Positions 45,292 to 53,518 of a stretch of 64,000 nt of DNA are shown piece after piece. A program made the position numbers and the translations under genes. The stretch comes from Weissella sagaensis (GTDB lineage Bacteria; Bacillota; Bacilli; Lactobacillales; Lactobacillaceae), in contig NZ_BJDT01000001.1 in assembly GCF_005405285.1 (NCBI RefSeq), forward strand, positions 406,726 to 470,725. The letters run 5' to 3'. The notes under the pieces were generated by a model. That model did no database searches. It was not told the origin of the DNA and saw nothing but the letters and a program-made list of their open reading frames with translations. The stretch's first letter is position 1. Each line of letters opens with the position of its first letter.

Positions 45292-47343
45292 ATGCGATCT
45301 CCTAAACGCCGTAGTGGCCGGCTAAAGATTAAAAAAGGCTCAATGTCACGAATCCCGGTTCGATTGAATGTTTTGATGGGTATTGTGATTTTGATGCTAG
45401 TGGCATTAGGTTGGCGCTTGGTGAATTTACAAATCACAGATAGTGCTAAATATAAAACAGAGGTTACCAGTTCTGAATCTAGTATTGAAAAAATAAATGT
45501 ACAACGTGGCTTGATTTATGACAGTACAGGTAAGGTACTCGTTACAAATAAAGGTTCACAGGCGATTACCTATACAAAACCGCGTACCATTACAAATAAA
45601 GGGATGTATGATATTGCCAATCAAGTTGGATCATATTTAAAGTTAAACGATGACCAACAAATATCTACAGCAAATTTTGCGATGTATTATATCCAGTCGC
45701 CTAAACGGGCGGCCAAAGTTGTGGCGGCTTCAGGTACCACAGCAGCACCTGGGACCGATCAATATGTTGACGATTTAACAGATTATATTGAAAAACATAA
45801 ATCACAATTCTCATTGAACGATGCCCAGCTTAATAAGGCGAAAATTTTCCAAAAAATGGCTAATGCATATTCACTTTCAACGGTCTATTTGAAGGAAAAC
45901 GATGTTTCTCAAGAGGAAATAGCTAATATTGGGGAACGGCAATCAAAGATGCCTGGTGTGCGTGTTGGTATTTATTACACACGTGATTATCCAGGTGGGC
46001 AAGACATTAAATCATTAATTGGTGCAACGTCAACTTCTAAGAGTGGATTGCCTTCAGATTCAGTCAATGAATTATTAGCGAAGGGTTATGCGCGTGATGA
46101 TATTGTTGGAACGTCCTACCTAGAAAAGCAATACGAAGATACTTTGAAGGGCTCAAAGGGGCGCGTTAAAGTCACGACAAATAAGGATGGTCAAACAACC
46201 GAAGACAAGATTTATGCTGGTCAAGTTGGTGGTGACTTAAATCTAACCATTAATAATAAATTCCAAGATGATGTTGAAAAAATTCTGCGGGATAATATCC
46301 CTGGTGGCAATACAACTGGCGCTTATGCAGTTGTATTAAATCCCAAAACAGGTGGTGTTTATGCTTCTTCAGGAATTAACCGTGATGCAACGACCGGTGC
46401 GTTAACTTCGGATGCTTTATCAACAGTTAATCAAGCAAACGTTGTCGGATCAGTTGTTAAGCCGGCAACGATTACAACTGGTTTTATGAACAATGTCATT
46501 ACACCACAAAATAATGTTTTGACCGATCAGCCAATTAAAGTTGCTGGTACATCACCTAAAACATCATGGTGGAATCAAAATGGTAGTGGTAATATGCCAT
46601 TAACAGCAGATAAAGCACTAATGATGTCATCTAATACGTATGTGATGCAGGTAATGTTGAAACTAGGTGGTTTAAACTATTATGATGGCATGTCATTAGC
46701 TTCATTACCAACAAGTGTCTTCCAAACAATGCGTGATGGCTTTTCACGTTTTGGGTTAGGTGTTAAAACGGGAATTGACTTGCCAGGTGAAATCACGGGA
46801 TTACGTGGTAAGACAACGCGTGAAGATATTGGTAAGGCATTGGATGAATCCTTTGGTCAATACGATACGTACACAACAATGCAATTAGCGCAGTATGTTG
46901 CAACCATTGCAAATGGTGGGTATCGTGTTCGCCCACATATCGTGCAATCAATAACGAATCATAATTCGAAAAATCAGAAAGTGACAACCACAATTCCGAC
47001 TGAAATTATGGGAACGGTTAATTGGAATGCAGATCAACGTCAATTAATTTGGGATGGTATGAATGAAGTTGTACACAGTAGTTCTAGTTATGCAACTGGT
47101 GCTGGCTTAAAGGATATTAAGCCAGCTGTGTCAGCTAAAACAGGTACTGCTGAAACTTTCACAAATGGCCAACCAACATTGACGAGTTCGCTTATTTCAT
47201 TTGTGCCAAATTCTGATGTTGCTTTGGCAGTTGTGGTGCCAGGGGTTGATCAGGCAACTGAAAATGTTAACCAAAAAATTGGTAAAGCCATTTATGCAGC
47301 TTACTGGAAAGATGTTGAACACGCAAGCTCAGCTGATAAATAG
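45292..47343 (+). CDS. pbp2b: Class B penicillin-binding protein (Pbp2b-like transpeptidase)
   Basis: A 683-residue DD-transpeptidase crosslinking peptidoglycan. A cytoplasmic basic tail (residues 1-20) precedes one membrane helix (about 26-50). The dimerisation domain follows. The catalytic motifs are SVVKP (active-site serine), SSN in MMSSNTYVMQ, and KTG in SAKTGTAETF. It resembles the PBP2b group that drives peripheral wall growth. The PASTA domains of PBP2x are absent. The ATG follows GAAAGG, though a later MSRIPV start could be argued. The 47351 hairpin separates it from fthC. No other division gene is nearby. Confidence 0.93.
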   Translation: MRSPKRRSGRLKIKKGSMSRIPVRLNVLMGIVILMLVALGWRLVNLQITDSAKYKTEVTSSESSIEKINVQRGLIYDSTGKVLVTNKGSQAITYTKPRTITNKGMYDIANQVGSYLKLNDDQQISTANFAMYYIQSPKRAAKVVAASGTTAAPGTDQYVDDLTDYIEKHKSQFSLNDAQLNKAKIFQKMANAYSLSTVYLKENDVSQEEIANIGERQSKMPGVRVGIYYTRDYPGGQDIKSLIGATSTSKSGLPSDSVNELLAKGYARDDIVGTSYLEKQYEDTLKGSKGRVKVTTNKDGQTTEDKIYAGQVGGDLNLTINNKFQDDVEKILRDNIPGGNTTGAYAVVLNPKTGGVYASSGINRDATTGALTSDALSTVNQANVVGSVVKPATITTGFMNNVITPQNNVLTDQPIKVAGTSPKTSWWNQNGSGNMPLTADKALMMSSNTYVMQVMLKLGGLNYYDGMSLASLPTSVFQTMRDGFSRFGLGVKTGIDLPGEITGLRGKTTREDIGKALDESFGQYDTYTTMQLAQYVATIANGGYRVRPHIVQSITNHNSKNQKVTTTIPTEIMGTVNWNADQRQLIWDGMNEVVHSSSSYATGAGLKDIKPAVSAKTGTAETFTNGQPTLTSSLISFVPNSDVALAVVVPGVDQATENVNQKIGKAIYAAYWKDVEHASSADK

Positions 47344-47350
47344 TTTATAA

Positions 47351-47406
47351 CGAAAGCACTAGATTCATCCAATAAAATGGAGATGATATTTAGTGCTTTT
47401 ATTTTA
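47351..47406 (+). terminator. Terminator/attenuator between pbp2b and fthC
   Basis: AAAGCACTA (about 47353-47361) pairs with TAGTGCTTT and an inner CATC/GATG pair extends it. The TTTATTTTAT tail ends at the fthC ribosome binding site, so fthC is partly insulated from pbp2b. Confidence 0.75.
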
Positions 47407-47416
47407 TGGAGGGTCT

Positions 47417-47980
47417 ATGGTAACGAAGCAAAATGTACGCCAACAAGCTTTAGCAAATTTAGCAGTTTTTTCAGATGAACAATATGCTTATTTTATGCAA
47501 CAGATTGTTAGTAAAGTAACAGCATTACCAGCTTGGCAATCAGCACAAGTGGTTGCTTTGACAATATCACAAGCAAAAGAATTACCAACGGATTTATTAA
47601 TACAAACCGCATTATTACAACGTAAGGTGGTTGTTTTACCACGAGTATTACCTAATAAACAAATGGTGTTTATGACAATTACACAAAATACCCGCTATGA
47701 ACGTCATAAGTTTGGTATGTTAGAACCAGTTGATGGCCGAGTTGTGACACCGAGTGAAATAGACTTTGTGCTAGTACCGGGTATTGCTTTTACTCAGAAT
47801 GGTCACCGAGTTGGCTTTGGTGGTGGCTATTATGATCGATGGCTACCACAGGTTACTGCGACAAAAATTGCCGTATCAATTACAGCTAACGTCTTTAGTC
47901 AACCAATTTGGCCACTTGAAACAACCGATCAAATGGTTGATCAAGTCATTGTAATAGATGAGGAAATAGATAATGAATAA
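47417..47980 (+). CDS. fthC: 5-formyltetrahydrofolate cyclo-ligase
   Basis: A 187-residue enzyme turning 5-formyl-THF into 5,10-methenyl-THF in one ATP-dependent step. The diagnostic motifs are FVLVPGIAFTQNGHRVGFGGGYYDRWLPQ, and the phosphate-binding basic residues YERHKFGMLEP ahead of them. The start is set by TGGAGGG at 47408-47413; the earlier in-frame ATG would lie in the hairpin. It overlaps the rhomboid gene by 8 bp and is the first gene of the fthC-rhomboid-yqgQ-glk group, a Firmicute arrangement. Confidence 0.93.
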   Translation: MVTKQNVRQQALANLAVFSDEQYAYFMQQIVSKVTALPAWQSAQVVALTISQAKELPTDLLIQTALLQRKVVVLPRVLPNKQMVFMTITQNTRYERHKFGMLEPVDGRVVTPSEIDFVLVPGIAFTQNGHRVGFGGGYYDRWLPQVTATKIAVSITANVFSQPIWPLETTDQMVDQVIVIDEEIDNE

Positions 47981-48644
47981 TTTTAAACATGCGTGGCGGC
48001 AAGCGCCTGTGACGGTAAGTTTAGTTGCAATTATGGTGGTTGTCTTTGGGGTTGAAATCATCATTAGCCAACAAATAAATATCATGGCACCAGTGTTATA
48101 TAAGATGGGGGCGTTATTTACACCAGCAGTTATTTTATTTGGAGAATGGTGGCGGTTATTAACTGCAGGATTTTTGCATGTAACACTGATGCATTTAGTA
48201 TTAAACATGATTACGCTTTACTATTTAGGTCGTTTACTTGAACAATATGTCGGTAGTATTAAATTTATCCTTAGTTATGTGCTTGCACTATTAACGGGTA
48301 GCTTGACCAGTATGGCTTTTGGATCAGCTAATACAATTTCAGCTGGTGCATCAGGGGCTATCTTTGGACTATTTGGTATGATTTTTGTACTTGGTTTGTT
48401 GGACAATGGTGGATATTGGTTATATCAAGCTAAGACCTTAAGTATTTTTGTGATTTTGTCACTATTGCCGGTTTTTTGGGGTAGTAATATTGCTATAACG
48501 GCACATATAGGTGGTTTAGTTTCAGGCTTTTTATTAACGCCTATGTTTTTAAAGGAGCATGCGACTAATAAACAGAGGTTAGTGGGCACGACCGTTTGGT
48601 TTTTTTACATTGTGATATTATTAATGAAAATTTTTAATCGTTAG
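47973..48644 (+). CDS. Rhomboid family intramembrane serine protease
   Basis: A 223-residue membrane protease. Six to seven helices are visible. The catalytic dyad sits in GASGAIFGLFG (Ser) and ITAHIGGLVSGF (His). The HVTLMHLVLNM motif on the second helix is also typical. It is related to Bacillus GluP/YqgP and the rhomboid of other lactic acid bacteria, which cut membrane proteins inside or near the lipid bilayer. The start overlaps fthC by 8 bp, so they are translationally coupled; yqgQ follows after 19 bp. Confidence 0.94.
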   Translation: MNNFKHAWRQAPVTVSLVAIMVVVFGVEIIISQQINIMAPVLYKMGALFTPAVILFGEWWRLLTAGFLHVTLMHLVLNMITLYYLGRLLEQYVGSIKFILSYVLALLTGSLTSMAFGSANTISAGASGAIFGLFGMIFVLGLLDNGGYWLYQAKTLSIFVILSLLPVFWGSNIAITAHIGGLVSGFLLTPMFLKEHATNKQRLVGTTVWFFYIVILLMKIFNR

Positions 48645-48663
48645 TAAAAGAGAGAGTGATAAA

Positions 48664-48876
48664 ATGAAAACTTTTTTAGACGTCTTACAGCTATTAAAAA
48701 AATATGATATTTACATTCATTTGGGGAATCGTTTATGGGATATTGAATTGGCAGCAATTGAAGTTGATAATTTATATAAAGCTGGCTTGTTAGATAACAA
48801 GCGATACGCTCAGGTTAAATTAGTATTAGGACACGAGCATGAAAATGAAGAAAAAAAACAGCGAGATGGTTTGTAA
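48664..48876 (+). CDS. yqgQ: YqgQ-like small protein (DUF910)
   Basis: A 70-residue acidic-helical protein: MKTFLDVLQLLKKYDIYIHLGNRLWDIELAAIEVDNLYKAGLLD fits the YqgQ/DUF910 family, whose fold is a small three-helix bundle of unknown function. It sits between the rhomboid and glk genes as in Bacillus and lactobacilli, which supports the name. Its stop codon overlaps a perfect cre site. The start has an AGAGAGAGT ribosome binding site. Confidence 0.9.
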   Translation: MKTFLDVLQLLKKYDIYIHLGNRLWDIELAAIEVDNLYKAGLLDNKRYAQVKLVLGHEHENEEKKQRDGL

Positions 48877-48885
48877 ACGGTTTCA
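48872..48885 (+). promoter_or_regulatory. cre site ahead of glk
   Basis: TGTAAACGGTTTCA matches TGWNANCGNTNWCA at all 14 positions. It overlaps the yqgQ stop codon and ends 7 bp before the glk -35, a place from which CcpA could activate or repress glk. Confidence 0.8.
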
Positions 48886-48892
48886 CGTTGTG

Positions 48893-48921
48893 TTGTGTAA
48901 TTGGCTATTTGTCGGTATAAT
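48893..48921 (+). promoter_or_regulatory. glk promoter
   Basis: TTGTGT (48893-48898), 17-bp spacer and a perfect TATAAT (48916-48921). Confidence 0.8.
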
Positions 48922-48973
48922 GGTCAAGAAAGCGTTGACTATTTTATAATATTTTAAAAAGAGGTTTGAAGTT

Positions 48974-49942
48974 ATGGCTAAAGATAAATTAATCGGAATT
49001 GATTTAGGTGGTACAACCATTAAGTTTGCAATTATGACGGCTACAGGTGATATCCAACAAAAGTGGTCTATCAAGACAAACATTATGGATGAAGGTAGCC
49101 ATATTGTCCCTGATATTATTACTTCAATTAATTATCATTTAGATCTTTACCAATTAGATAAAGAACGCATTATTGGTGTGGGTATGGGAACACCAGGAAC
49201 TGTCGATGAAAAAACGGGTACAGTACAGGGTGCTTTTAATTTAAATTGGAAAGAACCACAACCTGTTAAAGCTGACTTAGAGGCCGGATTAGGATTTAGT
49301 GTTGCAATTGATAATGATGCTAATGCAGCTGCATTAGGTGAACAATGGCGTGGTGCTGGTAATAATCAACCGGAAGTTGTCTTTGTGACATTAGGTACCG
49401 GTGTTGGTGGTGGAATCGTTGATTCCGGTAAATTAGTTCATGGTGCTAAGGGTGCTGCAGGTGAAATCGGTCATATGATTGTTGAGCCAGGTGGTTACCT
49501 ATGTACTTGTGGTAACTATGGTTGTTTAGAACAGTATACATCAGCAACCGGAATTGTTCGTTTAGCGCATGATTATGCCGATGCATACGCTGGTGATTCA
49601 AAGCTAAAGTCAATGGTTGCCAATGGTGATGAGATCACATCAAAAATTGTCTTTGATTTAGCACAAACAGGTGATTACTTAGCTAATGAAGTTGTTGATA
49701 AGGTTTCATTTTACTTAGGATTGGCAACTGCTAATATTGCCAATATTTTAAATCCTTCAGCAATCGTTATTGGTGGTGGTGTGTCTGCTGCAGGTGATTT
49801 TTTGTTGAACAAGGTTAAGAAAAATTTCCAAGACTTTGCTTTCAAAATGACTCGTGATGTTACTGAAGTAAAGCTGGCTGAGTTGGGGAATGATGCAGGT
49901 GCATATGGTGCTGCTTCATTAGCGCTCCAAGCACAAGTTTAA
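48974..49942 (+). CDS. glk: ROK-family glucokinase
   Basis: A 322-residue ATP-dependent glucose kinase. The phosphate-binding motif DLGGTTIKFAI is at the N-terminus; the ROK signature and zinc cluster is GEIGHMIVEPGGYLCTCGNYGCLEQYTS. The catalytic Asp is in AIDNDANAAALGEQW. It feeds glucose taken up by non-PTS carriers such as the GRP-type protein at 32081 into glycolysis. It has its own promoter with a perfect cre site immediately upstream, and a terminator. Start: ATG after AAAGAGG. It stands behind yqgQ as in many Firmicutes. Confidence 0.95.
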   Translation: MAKDKLIGIDLGGTTIKFAIMTATGDIQQKWSIKTNIMDEGSHIVPDIITSINYHLDLYQLDKERIIGVGMGTPGTVDEKTGTVQGAFNLNWKEPQPVKADLEAGLGFSVAIDNDANAAALGEQWRGAGNNQPEVVFVTLGTGVGGGIVDSGKLVHGAKGAAGEIGHMIVEPGGYLCTCGNYGCLEQYTSATGIVRLAHDYADAYAGDSKLKSMVANGDEITSKIVFDLAQTGDYLANEVVDKVSFYLGLATANIANILNPSAIVIGGGVSAAGDFLLNKVKKNFQDFAFKMTRDVTEVKLAELGNDAGAYGAASLALQAQV

Positions 49943-49952
49943 TTAAAAAACA

Positions 49953-49993
49953 AAAATAATTTGTAACAATATGTTACAAATTATTTTTTTGTT
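49953..49993 (+). terminator. glk terminator
   Basis: AAATAATTTGTAAC pairs with GTTACAAATTATTT and is followed by TTTT. Confidence 0.93.
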
Positions 49994-50106
49994 TTTAATG
50001 ATATTAGGTAAATTAAACGAATAATGCGTTTTATAGTGTGTTTTAAGTGATTAATTAAGAATTCGCATCATAAATCCTAAGTTTTTATTAAAAATTGTTA
50101 TACCAA

Positions 50107-50139
50107 TGTAACTTGTATGTTAAATCCAATTGATATAAT
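50107..50139 (+). promoter_or_regulatory. WalR-type box and promoter of the second LysM-CHAP gene
   Basis: TGTAAC-N5-TGTTAA (50107-50123) matches the WalR direct repeat TGTWAH-N5-TGTWAH. It overlaps the -35 position of an extended -10 TGATATAAT (50131-50139). WalRK controls wall hydrolases in Firmicutes. Confidence 0.75.
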
Positions 50140-50183
50140 TCTTGTATCTTTCAGAGAGTAATTACATTCAAGGGGAATAAATA

Positions 50184-51011
50184 ATGACTTTAAATGCACA
50201 ACGTTCAAACAAAAACTGGCTGGTAGCAGCTGCTACTGTAGCTGCCGCAGCTATTTTACCAATGACACAAACATCAACTGTGTCAGCAGATGACACAAAA
50301 GATAATGGTGATAGCCACACTTCTTGGCGTGCTAAGACTGTTGAGGATGTTAAGTCAGTTTTGTTAACAGCTGGTAAAGAATACCAAGTACAATCAGGTG
50401 ATACACTTTCAACAATTTCAGAAGCAACTGGTGAATCAGTTGATGATATTGCGGCTGCCAATGGTGTGTCAGATATTCACATGATTAGTGTTGGTGAAGT
50501 TTTGAAGTTGGACGTTGATGGTGCTGATAAGGCTATGACATCACAATCAGCTGAAGTTCAAAAACCAGTAGCTCAGGCTACACCTCAAACACAAGCTGTA
50601 GAGACACCACAAGCAACACAACCAGTTGCAGAAAAAACAGTAATGACAACGCAAGCTGTAGCACCAGAAAAGGTGGCAGCACCAACATATAATACAGCAG
50701 GTAACTCTTATCCAGCTGGTCAATGTACATGGTTTGTAAAGAATGCGCTATCATGGGTTGGTAACAACTGGGGAAATGCATCAGGATGGGCTTCATCTGC
50801 TGCTGCTGCTGGTCGTGTTGTTAATGGACAACCTGCAGTAGGTTCTGTTGTTGTATTTGCCCCAGGTGAGCTAGGTGCTGGTGCATTAGGTCACGTTGCT
50901 GTTGTTGATGCAGTTAATGGTAACTCAGTTTCAATTTCAGAAGGTAATTATGCTGGTATGGCATACCACACTCGTACAATCTCAGCTTCTGGTTTGACGT
51001 TTATTCACTAA
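50184..51011 (+). CDS. Secreted LysM-CHAP peptidoglycan hydrolase, short form
   Basis: A 275-residue secreted wall hydrolase. An atypically basic N-terminus (MTLNAQRSNKNW) leads into a signal peptide ending near VSA (about residue 35). One LysM domain follows (about 68-112; YQVQSGDTLSTISEATGESVDDIAAANG). A Thr/Gln/Ala/Pro linker precedes the C-terminal CHAP domain (about 170-275), with Cys in AGQCTWFVKN and His in LGHVAVVDA. The CHAP domain is very similar to that at 18462 while the linker is short and repeat-free. The upstream WalR-type box suggests WalRK control. The ATG follows AGGGG. Confidence 0.93.
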   Translation: MTLNAQRSNKNWLVAAATVAAAAILPMTQTSTVSADDTKDNGDSHTSWRAKTVEDVKSVLLTAGKEYQVQSGDTLSTISEATGESVDDIAAANGVSDIHMISVGEVLKLDVDGADKAMTSQSAEVQKPVAQATPQTQAVETPQATQPVAEKTVMTTQAVAPEKVAAPTYNTAGNSYPAGQCTWFVKNALSWVGNNWGNASGWASSAAAAGRVVNGQPAVGSVVVFAPGELGAGALGHVAVVDAVNGNSVSISEGNYAGMAYHTRTISASGLTFIH

Positions 51012-51030
51012 TTAATAGATGAAAAAGCAT

Positions 51031-51071
51031 TTTCAGAGATTATGACATTATGTCGTAACCTCTGTTTTTTA
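51031..51071 (+). terminator. Terminator of the second LysM-CHAP gene
   Basis: CAGAG-TTA-GACAT pairs with ATGTC-TAA-CTCTG with two small bulges, followed by six T. Confidence 0.85.
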
Positions 51072-51173
51072 ATTTTAAATAAATACGCATGAATTCTTGT
51101 TTTTTCAAAGATTTATGACGTGAATTTTGGTATGATATTAGAAGGATTGTATTAAGAAACGGGGAATTAAAGT

Positions 51174-51563
51174 ATGTGGATAACGTTATTTGTAATTATT
51201 TTGATTTGGTTATTGTGGATGGTCGGTAGTCGTATCTGGACTAATAGATTACTAAAGCAGTCGGCAACAGTATTATCAAGTGAAGATTTTGAAGCACAAA
51301 GTCATGGCCATGATATTGTTGATATTCGAGAACCAGCTAAGTTCAAATCAAAGCACATCTTTGGTGCCCGAAACATTCAATATATGTTATTAAAAGAAAA
51401 CCATGCAGCGTTACGTAAAGACAAGCCAGTCTTTCTTTACGATGAGAATGGCCAATTTGTTGCCCGTATTGCTAAGGTTTTGCACAAAGATGGTTACAAC
51501 CAAGTAAATGTATTGAAAGGTGGTTTCAATACTTACAAGGGGAAAGTAAAGTCAAACCAATAA
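51174..51563 (+). CDS. Membrane-anchored rhodanese-like protein lacking the catalytic Cys
   Basis: A 129-residue protein. One N-terminal membrane helix (about 3-23) is followed by a rhodanese fold (DIVDIREPAKFKSKHIFGARNIQYM, then GYNQVNVLKGGFNTYKG). The catalytic loop, normally CxxGxRS, reads YDENGQFVAR, so Asp replaces the cysteine. It is therefore not a sulfurtransferase and could be a binding or scaffold module (inference). Such genes commonly sit near glk-yqgQ in lactic acid bacteria. It has its own promoter region and a shared hairpin downstream with the DUF3042 gene. Confidence 0.88.
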   Translation: MWITLFVIILIWLLWMVGSRIWTNRLLKQSATVLSSEDFEAQSHGHDIVDIREPAKFKSKHIFGARNIQYMLLKENHAALRKDKPVFLYDENGQFVARIAKVLHKDGYNQVNVLKGGFNTYKGKVKSNQ

Positions 51564-51567
51564 TAAA

Positions 51568-51624
51568 TGAAAACCAGCTAGGTCAGTTAAGCATAATTGC
51601 TTAAACCATCTAGCTGGTTTTTGA
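51568..51624. terminator. Bidirectional terminator between rhodanese and DUF3042 genes
   Basis: AAAACCAGCTAG pairs with CTAGCTGGTTTT across a long, partly paired loop; T tracts occur on both strands. Confidence 0.88.
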
Positions 51625-51641
51625 TATTATGGTAATAACGA

Positions 51642-51824
51642 TTAAAAGCGGTTACCGTGTGATTGCGCAGCTTTACGAGCAGATTTACGTTCTGTTTCTT
51701 CAAACTTTGCTTCTTCTTCCTCAATTGGCTCAACTGCCACTTTGTGAAATGTAAAAGCAGTCGCTGCAGTTGCTGCAATTGTACCGATAACGCCTGTTAG
51801 AAGGCCCGCCCCAAATTTTTTCAT
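51642..51824 (-). CDS. DUF3042-type small membrane protein
   Basis: A 60-residue protein beginning MKKFGAGLLTGVIGTIAATAATAFTFHKVAVEPIEEEEAKFEE, with one Gly/Ala-rich membrane helix and an Arg-rich tail. It looks like the DUF3042 family, found only in Lactobacillales and Firmicutes relatives, with unknown function. The ATG at 51824 is preceded by GGAGGAA; an in-frame TTG at 51839 is inside that site. It lies between the rhodanese gene and the miaA-glnR cluster, on the opposite strand, and ends at the bidirectional hairpin. Confidence 0.85.
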   Translation of the reverse strand: MKKFGAGLLTGVIGTIAATAATAFTFHKVAVEPIEEEEAKFEETERKSARKAAQSHGNRF

Positions 51825-51897
51825 GTTATGTTCCTCCAAATATTTGTTAAAATTATTTTAACATATTTATAACCATTTAATAAATAGAGGTATTAGA

Positions 51898-52527
51898 ATG
51901 CAATTACTAAAAAAATCCGTCATTGCGCACCGTGGTGTGCATGATCATGGTACACCTGAAAATTCATTATTGGCATTTGAACGAGCAATTAATATCGAAG
52001 CAGATGGTCTAGAAATCGATGTACAATTAAGTGATCATCGTTTGGTACTCAAACACGATATTAATGAGGAGACAACTGCGGATTTACCAACATTTAGTGA
52101 TTTTTTGACATTAGTAAAGCAAACAAATTATCAAGGGTTATTACTAATTGAATTAAAGGGTGCCCAAGGTGCGCATCAGTTATACCAAGAATTAAGGGCA
52201 TGCCAATTATCAAATCCTGTGATGTTGCAATCTTTTTGGGAACAACCGTTGCGTGAATGGCGTGCTTTAGATAAGCAAGTTACTATTGGTTATTTACGGC
52301 ATTATCCTAATCGAAAATGTTGGCAACTCGCCAAAGAAAATATTATTCAACAGGTTAATTTGGATTATCGTTATTTACCTTTGCGTATTTTTATGCCATG
52401 GCAATTACCAACTTATTGGTGGACGATTAATCGACCAACTGTTACTTGGTTATTGATGCATTTACCAGTAGCAGGGGTTATTACGGATAATGTCTATCAA
52501 GCAATTAAATATAAAAAAAGGAATTAA
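51898..52527 (+). CDS. Glycerophosphodiester phosphodiesterase, short form
   Basis: A 209-residue GDPD-fold enzyme expected to split glycerophosphodiesters into glycerol-3-phosphate and alcohol. The motifs are HRGVHDHGTPENSLLAFERAI (catalytic His), DGLEIDVQLSDHRLVLKHD and LIELKG, and the C-terminal WWTINRPTVTW..VAGVITD block. It is somewhat shorter than most family members (about 240-250) yet keeps the key residues. No signal peptide, so cytoplasmic. miaA starts 2 bp after its stop, giving an operon with miaA. Confidence 0.9.
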   Translation: MQLLKKSVIAHRGVHDHGTPENSLLAFERAINIEADGLEIDVQLSDHRLVLKHDINEETTADLPTFSDFLTLVKQTNYQGLLLIELKGAQGAHQLYQELRACQLSNPVMLQSFWEQPLREWRALDKQVTIGYLRHYPNRKCWQLAKENIIQQVNLDYRYLPLRIFMPWQLPTYWWTINRPTVTWLLMHLPVAGVITDNVYQAIKYKKRN

Positions 52528-52529
52528 TT

Positions 52530-53453
52530 ATGCAAAAATTGGTTGTCATTGTGGGACCAACGGCTGTAGGCAAAACAGCCTTGTCATTAAAGTTAGCGAA
52601 ACAATTTAATGGTGAAATTGTTTCAGGTGATTCGATGCAAATTTATCGGGGGTTAGACATTGGTACTGCTAAAGCAACACCAGCAGAACAAGCCCAAGTA
52701 CCACATCATTTAATTGATATTGCCAATCCAACTGAAAATTATTCGGCTGCAAAATTTGTGCAAGCTGCTCAAAAAGCGATTACTGATATTGCGTCACGTG
52801 GCAAATTGCCAATTCTAGTTGGTGGGACAGGCTTTTATGTTCAAGCATTGTTAGGAGATCGACCGTTAGCCGTTGTGCCTGATGTTTCAGATCCAGAATT
52901 TGTCGCGCATTGGACACAAATTGCACATGAAGAAGGTGAAATAGCGGTCCGTTCGGCGCTTAAGGTGGTTGATCCAATTAGTGAGACACGGATTTTACCT
53001 GGACAAATACGCCGTTTAATACGTGCTTTATTAGTTAGCACGCATACTGGTCAGCCTTTTTCATCATTGCAACCAGAGCCGAAACGACGCTATGATGCAT
53101 CAATTATTGGGTTAACAACAGAGCGGTCAGTTTTATATGATCGTATTAATCAACGTGTGGATTTAATGATGACGATGGGAATTTTAGATGAAGCAAAATT
53201 TGTGCAAACACTACCAGATGACAGTACGGCTCAACGAGCAATTGGCTATAAAGAATTGTTTGATTATTTATCAGGAATTAGTAGCTATGAAGATGCCGTA
53301 GCAAAACTCAAGCAAAACTCACGACGTTATGCGAAAAGACAAATGACTTGGTTCAATAATCAATTTACTGACATTCAATGGTACGATATCGTACAATCAC
53401 CTGACCAGCTAGACCAAATTTTAGACCAATTAAACGCTTTTATGTTAGAATAG
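52530..53453 (+). CDS. miaA: tRNA dimethylallyltransferase
   Basis: A 307-residue enzyme adding an isopentenyl group to A37 in tRNAs reading UNN codons. The P-loop GPTAVGKT lies at the N-terminus with SGDSMQIYRGLDIGTAK and the downstream QIRRLIRALLV and NSRRYAKRQMTWF motifs all typical. Length normal. It is preceded at 2 bp by the GDPD gene and followed by glnR, as in many lactobacilli. A GlnR box overlaps its stop codon. Start: ATG after AAAGGAA. Confidence 0.96.
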   Translation: MQKLVVIVGPTAVGKTALSLKLAKQFNGEIVSGDSMQIYRGLDIGTAKATPAEQAQVPHHLIDIANPTENYSAAKFVQAAQKAITDIASRGKLPILVGGTGFYVQALLGDRPLAVVPDVSDPEFVAHWTQIAHEEGEIAVRSALKVVDPISETRILPGQIRRLIRALLVSTHTGQPFSSLQPEPKRRYDASIIGLTTERSVLYDRINQRVDLMMTMGILDEAKFVQTLPDDSTAQRAIGYKELFDYLSGISSYEDAVAKLKQNSRRYAKRQMTWFNNQFTDIQWYDIVQSPDQLDQILDQLNAFMLE

Positions 53454-53481
53454 CTGACATCAAAGCACATCTGTGTATTAG
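53443..53481 (+). promoter_or_regulatory. GlnR operator and glnRA promoter
   Basis: TGTTA-N7-TGACA (53443-53459) matches the GlnR/TnrA consensus TGTNAN7TNACA exactly, and overlaps the miaA stop codon. A -35-like CTGACA at its end lies 16 bp from TATTAG (53476-53481), so bound GlnR would block the promoter. Confidence 0.8.
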
Positions 53482-53518
53482 AGAGTGGTATTATGCTAAG
53501 CATAGGGAGGTCGGTAAT

